Of a DNA stretch of 64,000 nucleotides, positions 1 to 8,554 are shown one piece after another. The first letter of the stretch is position 1. Every line of letters begins with the position of its first letter. The translations under genes and the position numbers were made by a program. Under the pieces are notes generated by a model, which had not been told where the DNA came from, did no database searches, and was given only the letters and a program-made list of their open reading frames with translations. The stretch comes from Leeuwenhoekiella parthenopeia (GTDB lineage Bacteria; Bacteroidota; Bacteroidia; Flavobacteriales; Flavobacteriaceae), in assembly GCF_020782115.1 (NCBI RefSeq), contig NZ_JAJGMW010000015.1, positions 1 through 64,000 on the forward strand. Reading direction: 5' to 3'.

Positions 1-181
1 AAATGGGTAATCAATAATTCTGGTAATAAAATCTTAAGTAAATCTATATATGCGTCCAATGCCTCCTGTTTAGAAAACAAAAATCAAACTATTCATTCAA
101 TTCACACACAACTTTTGAGAATGATCCCTTTTTTAATTAAGGACAAAAACGCACCTCTCGAAAATTTTAAATCATTCGCGA
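1..181. other. Left-edge AT-rich stretch, no gene called
   Basis: This AT-rich stretch lies downstream of the minus-strand hypothetical gene that ends at 182. One forward frame stays open from base 1 to about 252, but it has no usable start inside the window, runs into the opposite gene, and its translation resembles nothing I recognise. I see no hairpin with a T-tract, no tRNA and no repeat. Confidence 0.4.
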
Positions 182-523
182 CTATTCGGCTGAAGAAGTC
201 CTGTTCAATACAAAATACTGCATCATACCGGTGTAAAATGCTCTTCCCTTAGTGTCGTTTTTAATACAGCTTTGCAGAAATTGCGGCATTTGAGCTTGCG
301 GGATTTTAAAAATAAAGGAAGCCGTTTTTTTGATAGACAGCATAGGCCAAATCTTTATTTTATAACCGGCATCTATTTTTTTAATAGTAACGCGGGAAGC
401 TTTAAAAAACTTTTTCAATATAGCCCGTTGAATAGAGCTTCCGGCTTCAGATTCACTGAGCACTGCATCGTGTTTGAGCAGTTCGTAAAGAGGTTCTAAA
501 GTAGTTTGATCTTCTGTGTTCAT
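182..523 (-). CDS. Small hypothetical protein, 113 aa
   Basis: I do not recognise this protein family. The product is 113 residues, with an acidic N-terminal third and a basic, hydrophobic C-terminal half rich in Lys, Ile and Phe. It has no signal peptide, no clear membrane helix and no cysteine pair. Its ATG at 523 is followed by an uninterrupted frame to 182. A shorter forward frame (272-499) overlaps it but has a much less protein-like composition. It lies 84 bases downstream of the universal stress protein gene on the same strand, so the two could share a transcript. It is probably a real gene of small cytoplasmic type, and its function is unknown. Confidence 0.5.
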   Translation of the reverse strand: MNTEDQTTLEPLYELLKHDAVLSESEAGSSIQRAILKKFFKASRVTIKKIDAGYKIKIWPMLSIKKTASFIFKIPQAQMPQFLQSCIKNDTKGRAFYTGMMQYFVLNRTSSAE

Positions 524-607
524 AGCTTTCGGTATTGAGTTTGAAAACTATTTAAAATTTCAAATCATTTTTGATAATAATATGTTATTTAGATATTTAT
601 TAACGAA

Positions 608-1438
608 TTAGATTTTGAAGGTAAGTACCGGCCTTTTGGCGTGATTAACCAGGTCTTCACTTAATGATCCGTTTAAAAAATGGGCCAGTCCTTTACGCCC
701 ATGAGTGCCAATCCCAATGAGATCTGCTTTTTCTTGCTTGGCATAGTTAAGAATGCCGCGCTCCACGTTTAAGTCGTTGTAGATTTCCAGATTATCAAGA
801 GGCAGGTTGAGCTTAGATTTAAGATGGGTGTGCCGTTTTTGCAATTCTTCGGTAGTCTTAAAATGTTCGGGAGTATTGATAAAAACAAATTTTAAACGGG
901 CATCAAAAAATCTGGAAAAAGCAACTGCCTGAAGCATGGCCTGCTTCGTGTCGTTTTCCAGATCTGTGGCAAAAACAAAGCGTTCGACCTGAAAGTTTAG
1001 ATGTTGTTTTTTGATTACAAAAACCGGCACTTCCACATTGCGTACAATTTTTTCGGTATTAGAACCAATGAAGAGTTCTTCGAGACCGCTCGAACCATGC
1101 GAGCCCATCACGACAACATCTATCTGGTGTTCCCTGATGTATTCTTCAATACCTTCCTGGACGCTGTTAAACTTTACGCTTTCGCTGACCTGAAGGCCTT
1201 CGCTAAGTGCGCCGCAGGCTGCTCTAAACTGCGTGAAATTTTGCTGGGCCAGTTTGAGAAAATAGAGTGCTTCCGGCAAATCGGGATTCTTGCGGCTGTC
1301 AAAAATAGAATAGGGCAATTCGACCAAATGGATGAGGTGTATGGCAGCCATATGGCGTTTTGCGATCTGGCAGGCTACTTCAAAAGCATATTTTGCCTGA
1401 TCTGAAAAGTCGGTAGGTACGAGGATTTTTGTGATCAT
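608..1438 (-). CDS. Tandem universal stress protein (UspA family)
   Basis: This is a universal stress protein with two consecutive Usp domains, each a Rossmann-like ATP-binding fold. Both halves carry the G-2x-G-9x-G(S/T) nucleotide-binding signature: GSHG...GSNT in the first domain and GTHG...GSLS in the second. This suggests the ATP-binding subclass. The frame extends upstream to 1495, but residues 1-19 of the longer version are not Usp-like, whereas the internal ATG at 1438 begins MITKILVPTDF, the usual first beta strand. I therefore place the start at 1438 (276 residues). The protein is cytoplasmic. Its function in stress or starvation survival is known only at family level. It is divergent from the rimP operon. 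Confidence 0.9.
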   Translation of the reverse strand: MITKILVPTDFSDQAKYAFEVACQIAKRHMAAIHLIHLVELPYSIFDSRKNPDLPEALYFLKLAQQNFTQFRAACGALSEGLQVSESVKFNSVQEGIEEYIREHQIDVVVMGSHGSSGLEELFIGSNTEKIVRNVEVPVFVIKKQHLNFQVERFVFATDLENDTKQAMLQAVAFSRFFDARLKFVFINTPEHFKTTEELQKRHTHLKSKLNLPLDNLEIYNDLNVERGILNYAKQEKADLIGIGTHGRKGLAHFLNGSLSEDLVNHAKRPVLTFKI

Positions 1439-1538
1439 AACAGACTGGTTTAAAATGGCATAGTGAAGTTGCGTGGCTGTATTAAAGTTAAGCATTTAAT
1501 AGTGAGGAGCTTCTATTTTATATGTTGATAAATATTAT

Positions 1539-1546
1539 TATATTTG
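1539..1546 (+). promoter_or_regulatory. Putative -7 box for rimP-nusA-infB
   Basis: TATATTTG matches the Bacteroidota -7 consensus TAnnTTTG exactly. No TTG lies at the expected 17-23 base distance upstream, so the -33 element is poor. Transcription would start near 1552, giving a leader of about 58 bases that contains the hairpin at 1572-1600. Confidence 0.45.
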
Positions 1547-1571
1547 CACTGTTGAATTAAGAAACTAATCT

Positions 1572-1600
1572 GAGGGGACACTTAAAAGTCCCCTCTTTTT
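1572..1600 (+). terminator. Terminator-like hairpin in the rimP leader (possible attenuator)
   Basis: GAGGGGAC at 1572-1579 pairs perfectly with GTCCCCTC at 1588-1595 around an 8-base loop, and five T residues follow (1596-1600). This is the shape of an intrinsic terminator, yet it sits between the predicted promoter and the rimP ATG at 1610. No gene on the plus strand ends upstream of it. It may therefore attenuate the rimP-nusA-infB operon or control access to the rimP start. A role in NusA feedback is inference. Confidence 0.7.
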
Positions 1601-1609
1601 ATAGGGCCA

Positions 1610-2074
1610 ATGTTGAAGGAACGTGTTAAAGAGCTTCTTGACGAAGCATTCGAAGAGTATACCTCACTGTTTTTAATAGATTTTAGTGTAAAAGGCGCTA
1701 ATGAAATCAGCGTTATAATTGACGGTGATGAAGGTGTTACCGTGCAGGATTGCGTAAACGTGAGTCGCAAGGTTGAGCACAATTTAGACAGGGAGTCTGA
1801 AGATTTTTCTCTGGAGGTTGCCTCTGCAGGTGCTACCGAACCTTTGGTAAATATGCGCCAGTATAAGAAAAATATAGGTCGTGATCTTGAAGTCAAGCTT
1901 AAAGACGGTTCAAAATTAACCGGTACTCTTGATGCTGTTACCGATGCGGGTATTCTGCTCTCCTGGAAAGAACGGGTGCCTAAAGAGGTAGGTAAAGGAA
2001 AAACGACGGTAGAGAAAAATGAGGAAATCGCCTATGACGCGATAAATCAGGCAAAAGTTAAGATCAAATTTTAA
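1610..2074 (+). CDS. rimP: Ribosome maturation factor RimP
   Basis: RimP assists maturation of the 30S ribosomal subunit in the cytoplasm. The product has 154 residues, normal for the family. The N-terminal alpha/beta domain contains the conserved stretch DGDEGVTVQDC around residues 38-48, followed by the SR...E region, and the C-terminal SH3-like domain spans roughly residues 85-154. The ATG at 1610 lies only 10 bases after the T-tract of the leader hairpin. It is the first gene of a rimP-nusA-infB operon, with nusA starting 9 bases after its stop. This order is conserved across bacteria and fits shared control of translation and transcription factors. Confidence 0.96.
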   Translation: MLKERVKELLDEAFEEYTSLFLIDFSVKGANEISVIIDGDEGVTVQDCVNVSRKVEHNLDRESEDFSLEVASAGATEPLVNMRQYKKNIGRDLEVKLKDGSKLTGTLDAVTDAGILLSWKERVPKEVGKGKTTVEKNEEIAYDAINQAKVKIKF

Positions 2075-2083
2075 GAATATAGA

Positions 2084-3313
2084 ATGGAAAATATTGCGTT
2101 AATCGAATCATTTTCAGAGTTTAAAGACGATAAACTCATAGATAGAGTAATGCTTATGGCAATACTCGAAGAAGTTTTTAGAAGTACCTTAAAAAAACGT
2201 TTCGGTAGCGATGATAATTTTGATATCATCATCAACCCGGATAAAGGTGATTTAGAAATATGGCGTAATCGTGTGGTGGTCGCTGATGGCGAGGTAGAAG
2301 ATGAGAATTCTGAAATTAGTCTTAGTGAAGCCCGCAGAATCGAGCCTGACTTTGAGGTTGGAGAAGATGTTTCTGAAGAGGTGAAGCTTATCGATTTGGG
2401 AAGACGCTCCATTCTGGCTTTGCGTCAAAACCTGATCAGTAAAATACACGAGCACGATAATACTAATATTTACAAGCAGTTTAAAGAGCTTGAAGGAGAG
2501 TTGTATAATGCAGAGGTGCACCATATACGACATCGTGCAATTATCCTGCTTGATGATGAGGGCAACGAGATTATCATGCCTAAAGACAAGCAAATCCCTT
2601 CAGATTTTTTCCGCAAGGGCGAAAACGTAAGGGGTATTATTGAAAGCGTAGAGCTTAAAGGAAATAAACCGGCAATAATTATGTCGCGTACCTCACCGCT
2701 TTTCCTTGAAAAATTATTTGAATCTGAAATTCCCGAAGTTTTTGATGGTCTTATCACGGTTAAAAAAGTCGTGCGAATTCCGGGAGAGAAAGCCAAAGTG
2801 GCTGTAGATTCTTACGATGACCGTATAGATCCGGTGGGTGCCTGTGTGGGGATGAAAGGTTCTCGTATTCACGGTATCGTACGTGAGTTGGGTAATGAGA
2901 ATATCGATGTGATCAATTATACCAATAACCTGCAATTGTACATCACCCGAGCACTAAGTCCTGCAAAAATCACGTCAATCAAGATAGATGACGAGAATAA
3001 AACCGCTGAAGTTATGCTTAAGCCCGAAGAGGTGTCTAAGGCTATAGGTCGTGGCGGTCATAACATCAGACTTGCCGGGCAGTTAACGGGTTACGAGATC
3101 GATGTGTTTAGAGAAGGTGTTGAGGAAGATGTTGAGCTTACCGAATTCTCTGATGAAATCGAGGATTGGGTGATTGCCGAATTTTCAAAAATAGGTTTAG
3201 ACACCGCAAAAAGTATTTTAGAACAAGACGTAGAAGATCTGGTTAGAAGAACAGACCTGGAAGAAGAAACCGTACTTGATGTGATGCGTATTCTTCGAGA
3301 AGAGTTTGAATAA
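2084..3313 (+). CDS. nusA: Transcription termination/antitermination factor NusA
   Basis: NusA binds RNA polymerase and nascent RNA and modulates pausing, termination and antitermination. The 409-residue product has an N-terminal polymerase-binding domain (about 1-125), an S1 domain (about 130-200), and KH domains (about 205-345) with the GxxG-type loops GMKGSRI and GRGGHNI. An acidic C-terminal tail ends in a partial helix-hairpin-helix-like region. It lacks the two full acidic repeats of enterobacterial NusA, as is usual outside Proteobacteria. It sits between rimP and infB. NusA is known to influence its own operon in E. coli, which makes the terminator-like hairpin in the leader relevant, although any such regulation here is inference. 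Confidence 0.97.
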   Translation: MENIALIESFSEFKDDKLIDRVMLMAILEEVFRSTLKKRFGSDDNFDIIINPDKGDLEIWRNRVVVADGEVEDENSEISLSEARRIEPDFEVGEDVSEEVKLIDLGRRSILALRQNLISKIHEHDNTNIYKQFKELEGELYNAEVHHIRHRAIILLDDEGNEIIMPKDKQIPSDFFRKGENVRGIIESVELKGNKPAIIMSRTSPLFLEKLFESEIPEVFDGLITVKKVVRIPGEKAKVAVDSYDDRIDPVGACVGMKGSRIHGIVRELGNENIDVINYTNNLQLYITRALSPAKITSIKIDDENKTAEVMLKPEEVSKAIGRGGHNIRLAGQLTGYEIDVFREGVEEDVELTEFSDEIEDWVIAEFSKIGLDTAKSILEQDVEDLVRRTDLEEETVLDVMRILREEFE

Positions 3314-3368
3314 TAATAGGAGAATACAGGTTTTTTTAGGTTAATTTTATAGCGAATTAAAGCAATTT

Positions 3369-6122
3369 ATGGCAGAAGTAAAGAACATGAGATTAAACAA
3401 GGTATTGCGTGAACTTAATATTTCACTCGACCGTGCCGTTGATTTCCTAAAGGAAAAAGGTTACGATGTTGAGGCGCGCCCTACTACTAAAATCTCTGCC
3501 GAAGTATACGAGGTATTATCAGATCAGTTTCAGACTGATGCTAATAAAAAAGTAGCATCAAAAGAAGCTGCTCAGGAGAAACAAAAGGAGAAGGAAGCTA
3601 TAAGACAGGCTCGCGAAGAGGAAATCGAGGAGAAGCGACAGGATCGCGCACCCGAGAAAGAAGTGATTCGCGCTAAAACTAACCTTCAGGGTCCTAAACA
3701 GGTAGGTAAGATCGATCTGGATCGTGCCGGTAAGCCTAAAGAGAAAGAGGCTCCAAAGGAAGAGAAGATCGAAGAAAAACCGGTTGAAGAGGTTAAACCC
3801 GAGGTTAAGCCTAAGGTTGAAGAGCCCGTGGCTAAGAAAGAAGAGCCCGCTAAGCCTGTTGAAGAGAAGAAAGAACCGGTTAAGGTCGAAAAACCTGCAC
3901 TGGCGCCACCTAAGCCTGTTGAAGAGAAAACCAAGAAAGAGGCTCCAAAACTCGGGGATGATGTGGTCAAAACCGACTATAAGAAGTTAGAGGGACCTAA
4001 TTTCACCGGTGAGAAAATAGATCTTTCGCAGTTTAAAAAACCGGAAAAGAAAAAGAAACCTACTACCAGTAATGATGATCGCAAGCGTAAACGCAAGCGT
4101 ATCAGCAAAACTCCGGGGGCAAATCCTAATGCAGCAGCGGGCAACAACCGCGGTCGTAGTAACAACAATCAGCGTGGCGGAAGCCGAAGAGGCGCTCAGG
4201 TTGTTAAGGAAGAGCCTACAGAAGAAGAAGTGCAAAAACAAATACGGGAAACCCTTGAAAAACTTCAGGGTAAATCCAATAAAGGAAAAGGAGCGAAATA
4301 CCGTAGAGATAAGCGTGATCAGCATCGTCAAAAGAACGAGGATGAGATGGCGCAGCAGGAAGCAGAAAACAAAGTATTGAAAGTGACGGAGTTTGTTACC
4401 GTTAGCGAAGTCGCTACGATGATGGATGTTTCGGTTACTCAAATCATTTCTGCCTGTATGTCTTTAGGTATGATGGTAACGATGAATCAGCGTCTGGACG
4501 CAGAAACTCTTTCTATTGTAGCCGATGAATTTGGTTATGAGGTTGAGTTTGTGAATGCAGACATTGAAGAGTCTATAGCTGTGCAAGTTGATGCTCCCGA
4601 AGATCTTAAGCCGCGTGCTCCTATCGTAACCGTTATGGGTCACGTTGATCACGGTAAAACATCTTTGCTCGATTATATTCGTGAAGAGAATGTAATTGCC
4701 GGCGAAAGCGGGGGTATTACCCAGCACATTGGTGCTTATGGTGTAACCCTTAAGAATGGTCAGAAAATAGCATTTTTGGATACTCCGGGTCACGAAGCCT
4801 TTACGGCGATGCGTGCACGGGGTGCTCAGGTTACTGATATTGCAATTATCGTGGTTGCGGCAGACGACGATGTGATGCCGCAGACCAAAGAGGCGATTTC
4901 GCACGCTCAGGCGGCAGGAGTTCCTATAATATTTGCGATTAACAAGGTAGATAAGCCCACGGCCAATCCTGAAAAAATCAAAGAGCAACTGGCTGGTATG
5001 AATCTGCTTGTTGAAGACTGGGGAGGTAAGATACAATCGCACGATATTTCTGCCAAAACCGGGCAGGGTGTAGAAGAGCTGCTGGAAAAAGTATTGCTTG
5101 AAGCTGAAATATTAGAACTTAAGGCAAACCCGGATAGACGTGCAAACGGTACCGTTGTAGAGGCCTTTTTAGATCGCGGACGTGGTTATGTTTCTACTGT
5201 TCTCGTTCAATCAGGTACTTTAAAAATAGGTGATTATGTACTAGCCGGTACCAATAGTGGTAAGATTAAGGCTATGCACGATGAGCGCGGTAAGGAGGTT
5301 AAAGAGGCCGGTCCTGCAACTCCGGTTTCAATCCTGGGATTGGATGGCGCGCCACAGGCAGGTGATAAGTTTAATGTGATGGAAGATGAGCGTGAAGCTA
5401 AAGACATCGCAAACAAACGTACGCAGCTGCAGCGGGAACAATCGGTACGTACTCAGAAACATATTACGCTTGATGAAATAGGTAGACGTATCGCTCTTGG
5501 AGACTTTAAGGAGCTTAATATTATTCTTAAAGGTGACGTGGATGGTTCGGTTGAAGCCTTAACAGATAGTTTTGGTAAGCTCTCTACTGAAGAGATTGTT
5601 GTAAACATCATTCATAAAGGAGTAGGTGCAATTACTGAAAGTGACGTGTTGCTGGCATCGGCTTCAGATGCGATCATTATAGGCTTTAATGTGAGACCTG
5701 CCGGTAATGCCAGACAGGTAGCGGATAAGGAAGAAATCGACATCCGTACCTATTCTATTATTTACGATGCGATTAATGATCTTAAGGATGCCATGGAAGG
5801 TATGTTGTCGCCGGTGATGAAAGAGGAAATAACAGGTACTGCTGAAATACGGGAGACCTTTAAAATCTCTAAAATCGGTACCATTGCCGGATGTATGGTT
5901 ACTTCCGGTAAAATATACCGCAACTCGGGCGTGCGTTTAATACGCGACGGAGTGGTGGTTTATACCGGAGAGTTGGCTTCATTGAAGCGCTTTAAAGATG
6001 ATGTCAAAGAAGTAAGTAAAGGTTACGACTGTGGTATGCAGATCAAGAATTACAATGACATCCGCGAAGGAGATATTGTTGAAGCTTACCAGGAAGTAGC
6101 TGTTAAGAAGAAGCTGAAATAA
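3369..6122 (+). CDS. infB: Translation initiation factor IF-2
   Basis: IF-2 is the GTPase that brings initiator tRNA to the 30S subunit and promotes 50S joining. The product has 917 residues. The IF-2 N-terminal helical motif begins at [10 protein letters not shown] (residue 7). A long low-complexity Lys/Glu/Pro/Arg linker runs from about residue 60 to 330. A second IF2-N module lies around 340-400. The GTPase domain contains GHVDHGKT (about 424-431), DTPGHE (about 471) and NKVD (about 525). Domains II, III and IV follow. The linker includes a 19-base exact repeat at 3850 and 3910, typical of a repeat-rich IF-2 linker. It is the last gene of the rimP operon and is followed by a strong terminator. 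Confidence 0.98.
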   Translation: MAEVKNMRLNKVLRELNISLDRAVDFLKEKGYDVEARPTTKISAEVYEVLSDQFQTDANKKVASKEAAQEKQKEKEAIRQAREEEIEEKRQDRAPEKEVIRAKTNLQGPKQVGKIDLDRAGKPKEKEAPKEEKIEEKPVEEVKPEVKPKVEEPVAKKEEPAKPVEEKKEPVKVEKPALAPPKPVEEKTKKEAPKLGDDVVKTDYKKLEGPNFTGEKIDLSQFKKPEKKKKPTTSNDDRKRKRKRISKTPGANPNAAAGNNRGRSNNNQRGGSRRGAQVVKEEPTEEEVQKQIRETLEKLQGKSNKGKGAKYRRDKRDQHRQKNEDEMAQQEAENKVLKVTEFVTVSEVATMMDVSVTQIISACMSLGMMVTMNQRLDAETLSIVADEFGYEVEFVNADIEESIAVQVDAPEDLKPRAPIVTVMGHVDHGKTSLLDYIREENVIAGESGGITQHIGAYGVTLKNGQKIAFLDTPGHEAFTAMRARGAQVTDIAIIVVAADDDVMPQTKEAISHAQAAGVPIIFAINKVDKPTANPEKIKEQLAGMNLLVEDWGGKIQSHDISAKTGQGVEELLEKVLLEAEILELKANPDRRANGTVVEAFLDRGRGYVSTVLVQSGTLKIGDYVLAGTNSGKIKAMHDERGKEVKEAGPATPVSILGLDGAPQAGDKFNVMEDEREAKDIANKRTQLQREQSVRTQKHITLDEIGRRIALGDFKELNIILKGDVDGSVEALTDSFGKLSTEEIVVNIIHKGVGAITESDVLLASASDAIIIGFNVRPAGNARQVADKEEIDIRTYSIIYDAINDLKDAMEGMLSPVMKEEITGTAEIRETFKISKIGTIAGCMVTSGKIYRNSGVRLIRDGVVVYTGELASLKRFKDDVKEVSKGYDCGMQIKNYNDIREGDIVEAYQEVAVKKKLK

Positions 6123-6147
6123 GAAATAACATTTTAAGTTTTAAAAA

Positions 6148-6176
6148 GAGGTTGCCCCAGGCAGCCTCTTTTTTTT
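6148..6176 (+). terminator. Terminator after infB
   Basis: The arm at 6148-6156 (GAGGTTGCC) pairs with GGCAGCCTC at 6160-6168, with one G-U pair, around a 3-base loop. Eight T residues follow (6169-6176). It closes the rimP-nusA-infB operon 26 bases after the infB stop. Confidence 0.9.
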
Positions 6177-6488
6177 GTGGCTCGGAGAATAGTCTATTCG
6201 TTGGTTTTTCCAGAATCCAATGGCTTGAGGAAGATTCAATCCGTTTTGGTTAGGTATAGGCTGAAGGATGCCCGGCGATATGTATTTACAGTGTAGCCAT
6301 CGTGCTGCCTTCTTGGCCTACAAAAACTGTTGTAAAGTGTGGGTGCAGTGTGGGTTCACTGTGGCTTCAGTGTGGGTTCATTTGGGTTTTGACAAGAGTC
6401 TTCCGGGAGTCTTAAATGGCTTTTTTCAGGGGTGGAAGATCGACGGTTCTATCATCAGATGATCCTGTGATATCTCAAGGTATTGCAT
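6177..6488. other. Intergenic spacer without a supported gene
   Basis: This spacer of about 310 bases separates the infB terminator from the terminator of the convergent SPOR gene. It holds a degenerate 11-bp tandem repeat (6336-6390) and one forward frame of 64 codons (6268-6462). I do not regard that frame as a gene, because its Trp/Cys/Val-rich sequence comes from the repeat. I see no tRNA, no TAnnTTTG box and no other structure. Confidence 0.6.
6336..6390. repeat. Five degenerate 11-bp tandem repeats
   Basis: Five consecutive 11-base units lie at 6336, 6347, 6358, 6369 and 6380. Units 2 and 4 are identical (AGTGTGGGTTC), unit 1 differs at one base, unit 3 at two, and unit 5 is more diverged. 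The array is intergenic, between two convergent terminators. It looks like a minisatellite that arose by slippage, and I see no sign that it is translated. Confidence 0.85.
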
Positions 6489-6519
6489 AAAAAAAGGCGA
6501 TCCTAAGAGCGCCTTTCTT
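6489..6519 (-). terminator. Terminator after the SPOR gene
   Basis: Read on the minus strand, AGGCG pairs with CGCCT around a 10-base loop, and the stem is extended by an A-rich 5' arm facing a run of seven T residues (plus-strand A run 6489-6495). It lies about 20 bases beyond the stop of the SPOR-domain gene. The plus-strand reading has a weaker T-tract interrupted by C. Confidence 0.75.
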
Positions 6520-6538
6520 TGAGAATGTCATGATGTTA

Positions 6539-6925
6539 TTACCTCTCAGGTTTCATAACAAAAGCATTTGGAAAGGTTTTTTGAATTTGTAATAGGGCAC
6601 GGTCAGCCTCAAGTCGGTTTCTGAAATTGCCTATCCATACCTTATAATTGGGGCTTTCGTAAACGATACTCGGCTCCCAGTTACCGTATTTAGAGCGATA
6701 ACGCGATTGTATGCTGTTGGCTTCGGTAATTGAACCGTAAAAAAGCTGAATTTTATAGCGATTGTTAAGCTCATTATTGCTGGCCATTTTTGATTTGATG
6801 CTGAGCAATTCGCTGATTCTATTATCCTGATTTATAGAGACACTTCCGCTTTGCGCAAAGGAAGTCGCTTGAATGAGCATTCCAAAAAAACCTAAAAAAG
6901 TGAGCTTCAGTAAAGTATTTTTCAT
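6539..6925 (-). CDS. Exported SPOR-domain protein
   Basis: The product has 128 residues and a signal peptide (about 1-25, ending ATSFAQ). After a short linker, residues about 57-128 look like a SPOR domain: a YKIQLFYG strand, a helix with many Ala, Ser and Arg, then YKVWIGNF and a final helix before FVMKPER. SPOR domains bind denuded glycan strands of septal peptidoglycan, so a periplasmic role at the cell wall is likely, though this protein itself is uncharacterised. There is no lipobox. It is a single-gene unit divergent from the actA operon, with a 219-base shared upstream region and its own terminator. Confidence 0.8.
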   Translation of the reverse strand: MKNTLLKLTFLGFFGMLIQATSFAQSGSVSINQDNRISELLSIKSKMASNNELNNRYKIQLFYGSITEANSIQSRYRSKYGNWEPSIVYESPNYKVWIGNFRNRLEADRALLQIQKTFPNAFVMKPER

Positions 6926-7048
6926 TGCTAAAATTGTTTTTGTAAAAGTAAAAGTAATAACTCAAATGCGTATAGATTTATTATTTAGAACAGATATAAA
7001 TTAGTTCTTAACGCTTTGCTAACACTTCAAAATTCCACTTCTAAGTCT

Positions 7049-7056
7049 TACTTTTG
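7049..7056 (+). promoter_or_regulatory. Putative -7 box for the act-cox operon
   Basis: TACTTTTG matches TAnnTTTG exactly and is the best promoter-like site in the 219-base gap between the SPOR gene and actA. No TTG lies at the ideal distance upstream; the nearest TTTG is at 7015-7018, about 30 bases away. The implied leader is roughly 80-85 bases. The assignment rests on the -7 match and the position alone. Confidence 0.45.
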
Positions 7057-7144
7057 CGATCAAATTTGTCGGCATTGTTTTTAGTTTTTAAAAGCATTAA
7101 ACACTTAGATAGATGCCGCGCTAAGATGACAATTCTATCATACT

Positions 7145-8497
7145 ATGAAACAGGGTAAAAACCTTAATTCAGCTTCTCGATTTTCTTTAATCACTCTGGC
7201 TTTATTGCTTTCATTCTCATCTTTTCTGTTTGCTCAGGAGGATACGACTGCAACTGCTGATACAGCCGGAGCGGCAGAATCTGAAACCTCACCTGCGGCT
7301 CAGGGAGGTGATGCTGCGGCCGGTAAGGCATTGTTTAATGCAAATTGTGCGGCTTGTCACAAATTGTACGACAGGGCTACGGGTCCTGCATTGTATAATG
7401 TGACTGAGCGTCGTGACCGCGAATGGTTGTATCGTTGGATAAAAAATAATAAGGAATTGCGTGACTCAGGTGATGCTGAAGCAATTGCTATTTACAATGA
7501 GTACAATCAAACCGCTATGAACGCCTTTCCGCAACTTAGTAATGCGGACATAGATGATATTCTTGCCTATACCAATACTCCCAAGCCAGAACCTGTAGCT
7601 CCTGCTGAACAAGCTGGAGGCGGAGGTGGTTCCGGGGGTGGTGTTTCAAGCACGGTAATTCTGGGTATTCTTGCGATTGTGTTGGTGATGCTGGTTGCTG
7701 TATTGTTTCTTGTGAATAATACATTGCGAAAGTTTGCTGTTGCGCAGGGTGTTGAACTTCCGGTTAAAGAATCACGCAAGCCAATCTGGAAAGCCTTTGT
7801 TGAAAATCAGTTTTTAGTATTGGTTTCTGTAATCGTATTGCTTTTAGGTGGTGCATATTTCGCTTACGGCTGGATGATGCAGATAGGGGTTGATCAGGGT
7901 TACGAGCCTATTCAGCCTATACACTATTCACACCGAATTCATGCCGGTGAGAACCAGATCGAATGTAAATACTGTCACTCTTCTGCACGTACGAGCAAGC
8001 ACTCAGGAATTCCTTCTTTGAATGTGTGTATGAACTGTCACAAGAGTATTTCTGAAGTTGCTGATGCCACCAGTGAGTATAGCTCAGTTACTGAAGATTA
8101 TTCTAAAGAATTTTACGATAAGGAGATCCAGAAGTTATATAAAGCAGTAGGTTGGGATCAAACCACGCAATCTTATACCGGGGAGACTCAGGCTGTAGAA
8201 TGGGTGCGCATTCACAATCTTCCTGACTTTGCATACTTCAATCACTCGCAGCACGTAAGTGTAGCTGATATTCAGTGTCAAACCTGTCACGGTCCTGTTG
8301 AGGAGATGGAGATTATGTATCAGTATGCTCCGCTTACCATGGGCTGGTGTATTAACTGTCACCGTGAGACTAACGTTAAGATGGATGGTAACCCATACTA
8401 CGAAAAGATTCACGAAGAGCTTTCTAAGAAGTACGGTGTAGAAGAGTTGACAGCTGCTCAAATGGGTGGTCTGGAGTGTGGTAAATGCCACTATTAA
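7145..8497 (+). CDS. actA: ACIII subunit ActA, hexaheme c-type cytochrome with fused N-terminal monoheme domain
   Basis: ActA is the multiheme cytochrome of alternative complex III, which oxidises menaquinol and passes electrons towards cytochrome oxidase. The product has 450 residues with a signal peptide (about 1-31). A monoheme cytochrome c domain follows with CAACH at 68-72, then a Gly-rich hinge (158-166) and hydrophobic helices at about 170-190 and 222-244. A periplasmic pentaheme region has CxxCH at 274, 295, 378, 402 and 445; the last one ends at the penultimate residue. In total there are six heme motifs. It begins the eight-gene act-cox operon. The N-terminal monoheme module is an addition to the usual pentaheme core and could act as a tethered electron shuttle, which is inference. 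Confidence 0.93.
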   Translation: MKQGKNLNSASRFSLITLALLLSFSSFLFAQEDTTATADTAGAAESETSPAAQGGDAAAGKALFNANCAACHKLYDRATGPALYNVTERRDREWLYRWIKNNKELRDSGDAEAIAIYNEYNQTAMNAFPQLSNADIDDILAYTNTPKPEPVAPAEQAGGGGGSGGGVSSTVILGILAIVLVMLVAVLFLVNNTLRKFAVAQGVELPVKESRKPIWKAFVENQFLVLVSVIVLLLGGAYFAYGWMMQIGVDQGYEPIQPIHYSHRIHAGENQIECKYCHSSARTSKHSGIPSLNVCMNCHKSISEVADATSEYSSVTEDYSKEFYDKEIQKLYKAVGWDQTTQSYTGETQAVEWVRIHNLPDFAYFNHSQHVSVADIQCQTCHGPVEEMEIMYQYAPLTMGWCINCHRETNVKMDGNPYYEKIHEELSKKYGVEELTAAQMGGLECGKCHY

Positions 8498-8554
8498 TAG
8501 ATAAAGAATACGTGTAGTCTGACTCGCGTTCCAAAATAAATAACAATAGATTTT

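Noticed and set aside
1-252. Open forward frame at the left edge
   Set aside because: There is no start codon within the window that makes sense, the sequence looks like chance coding, and it runs into the opposite hypothetical gene.
3850-3928. 19-base exact repeat in the infB linker as a possible mobile or regulatory repeat
   Set aside because: It is part of the low-complexity Lys/Pro/Glu linker of IF-2, where such repeats are ordinary.
4464-5042. 192-codon minus-strand frame antisense to the IF-2 GTPase domain
   Set aside because: The plus strand encodes an invariant GTPase domain, so the minus frame is a by-product.
6268-6462. 64-codon forward frame in the infB-SPOR spacer
   Set aside because: Its middle part is the translation of the 11-bp tandem repeat, the composition (Trp, Cys, Val) is odd, and there is no promoter box or family resemblance.
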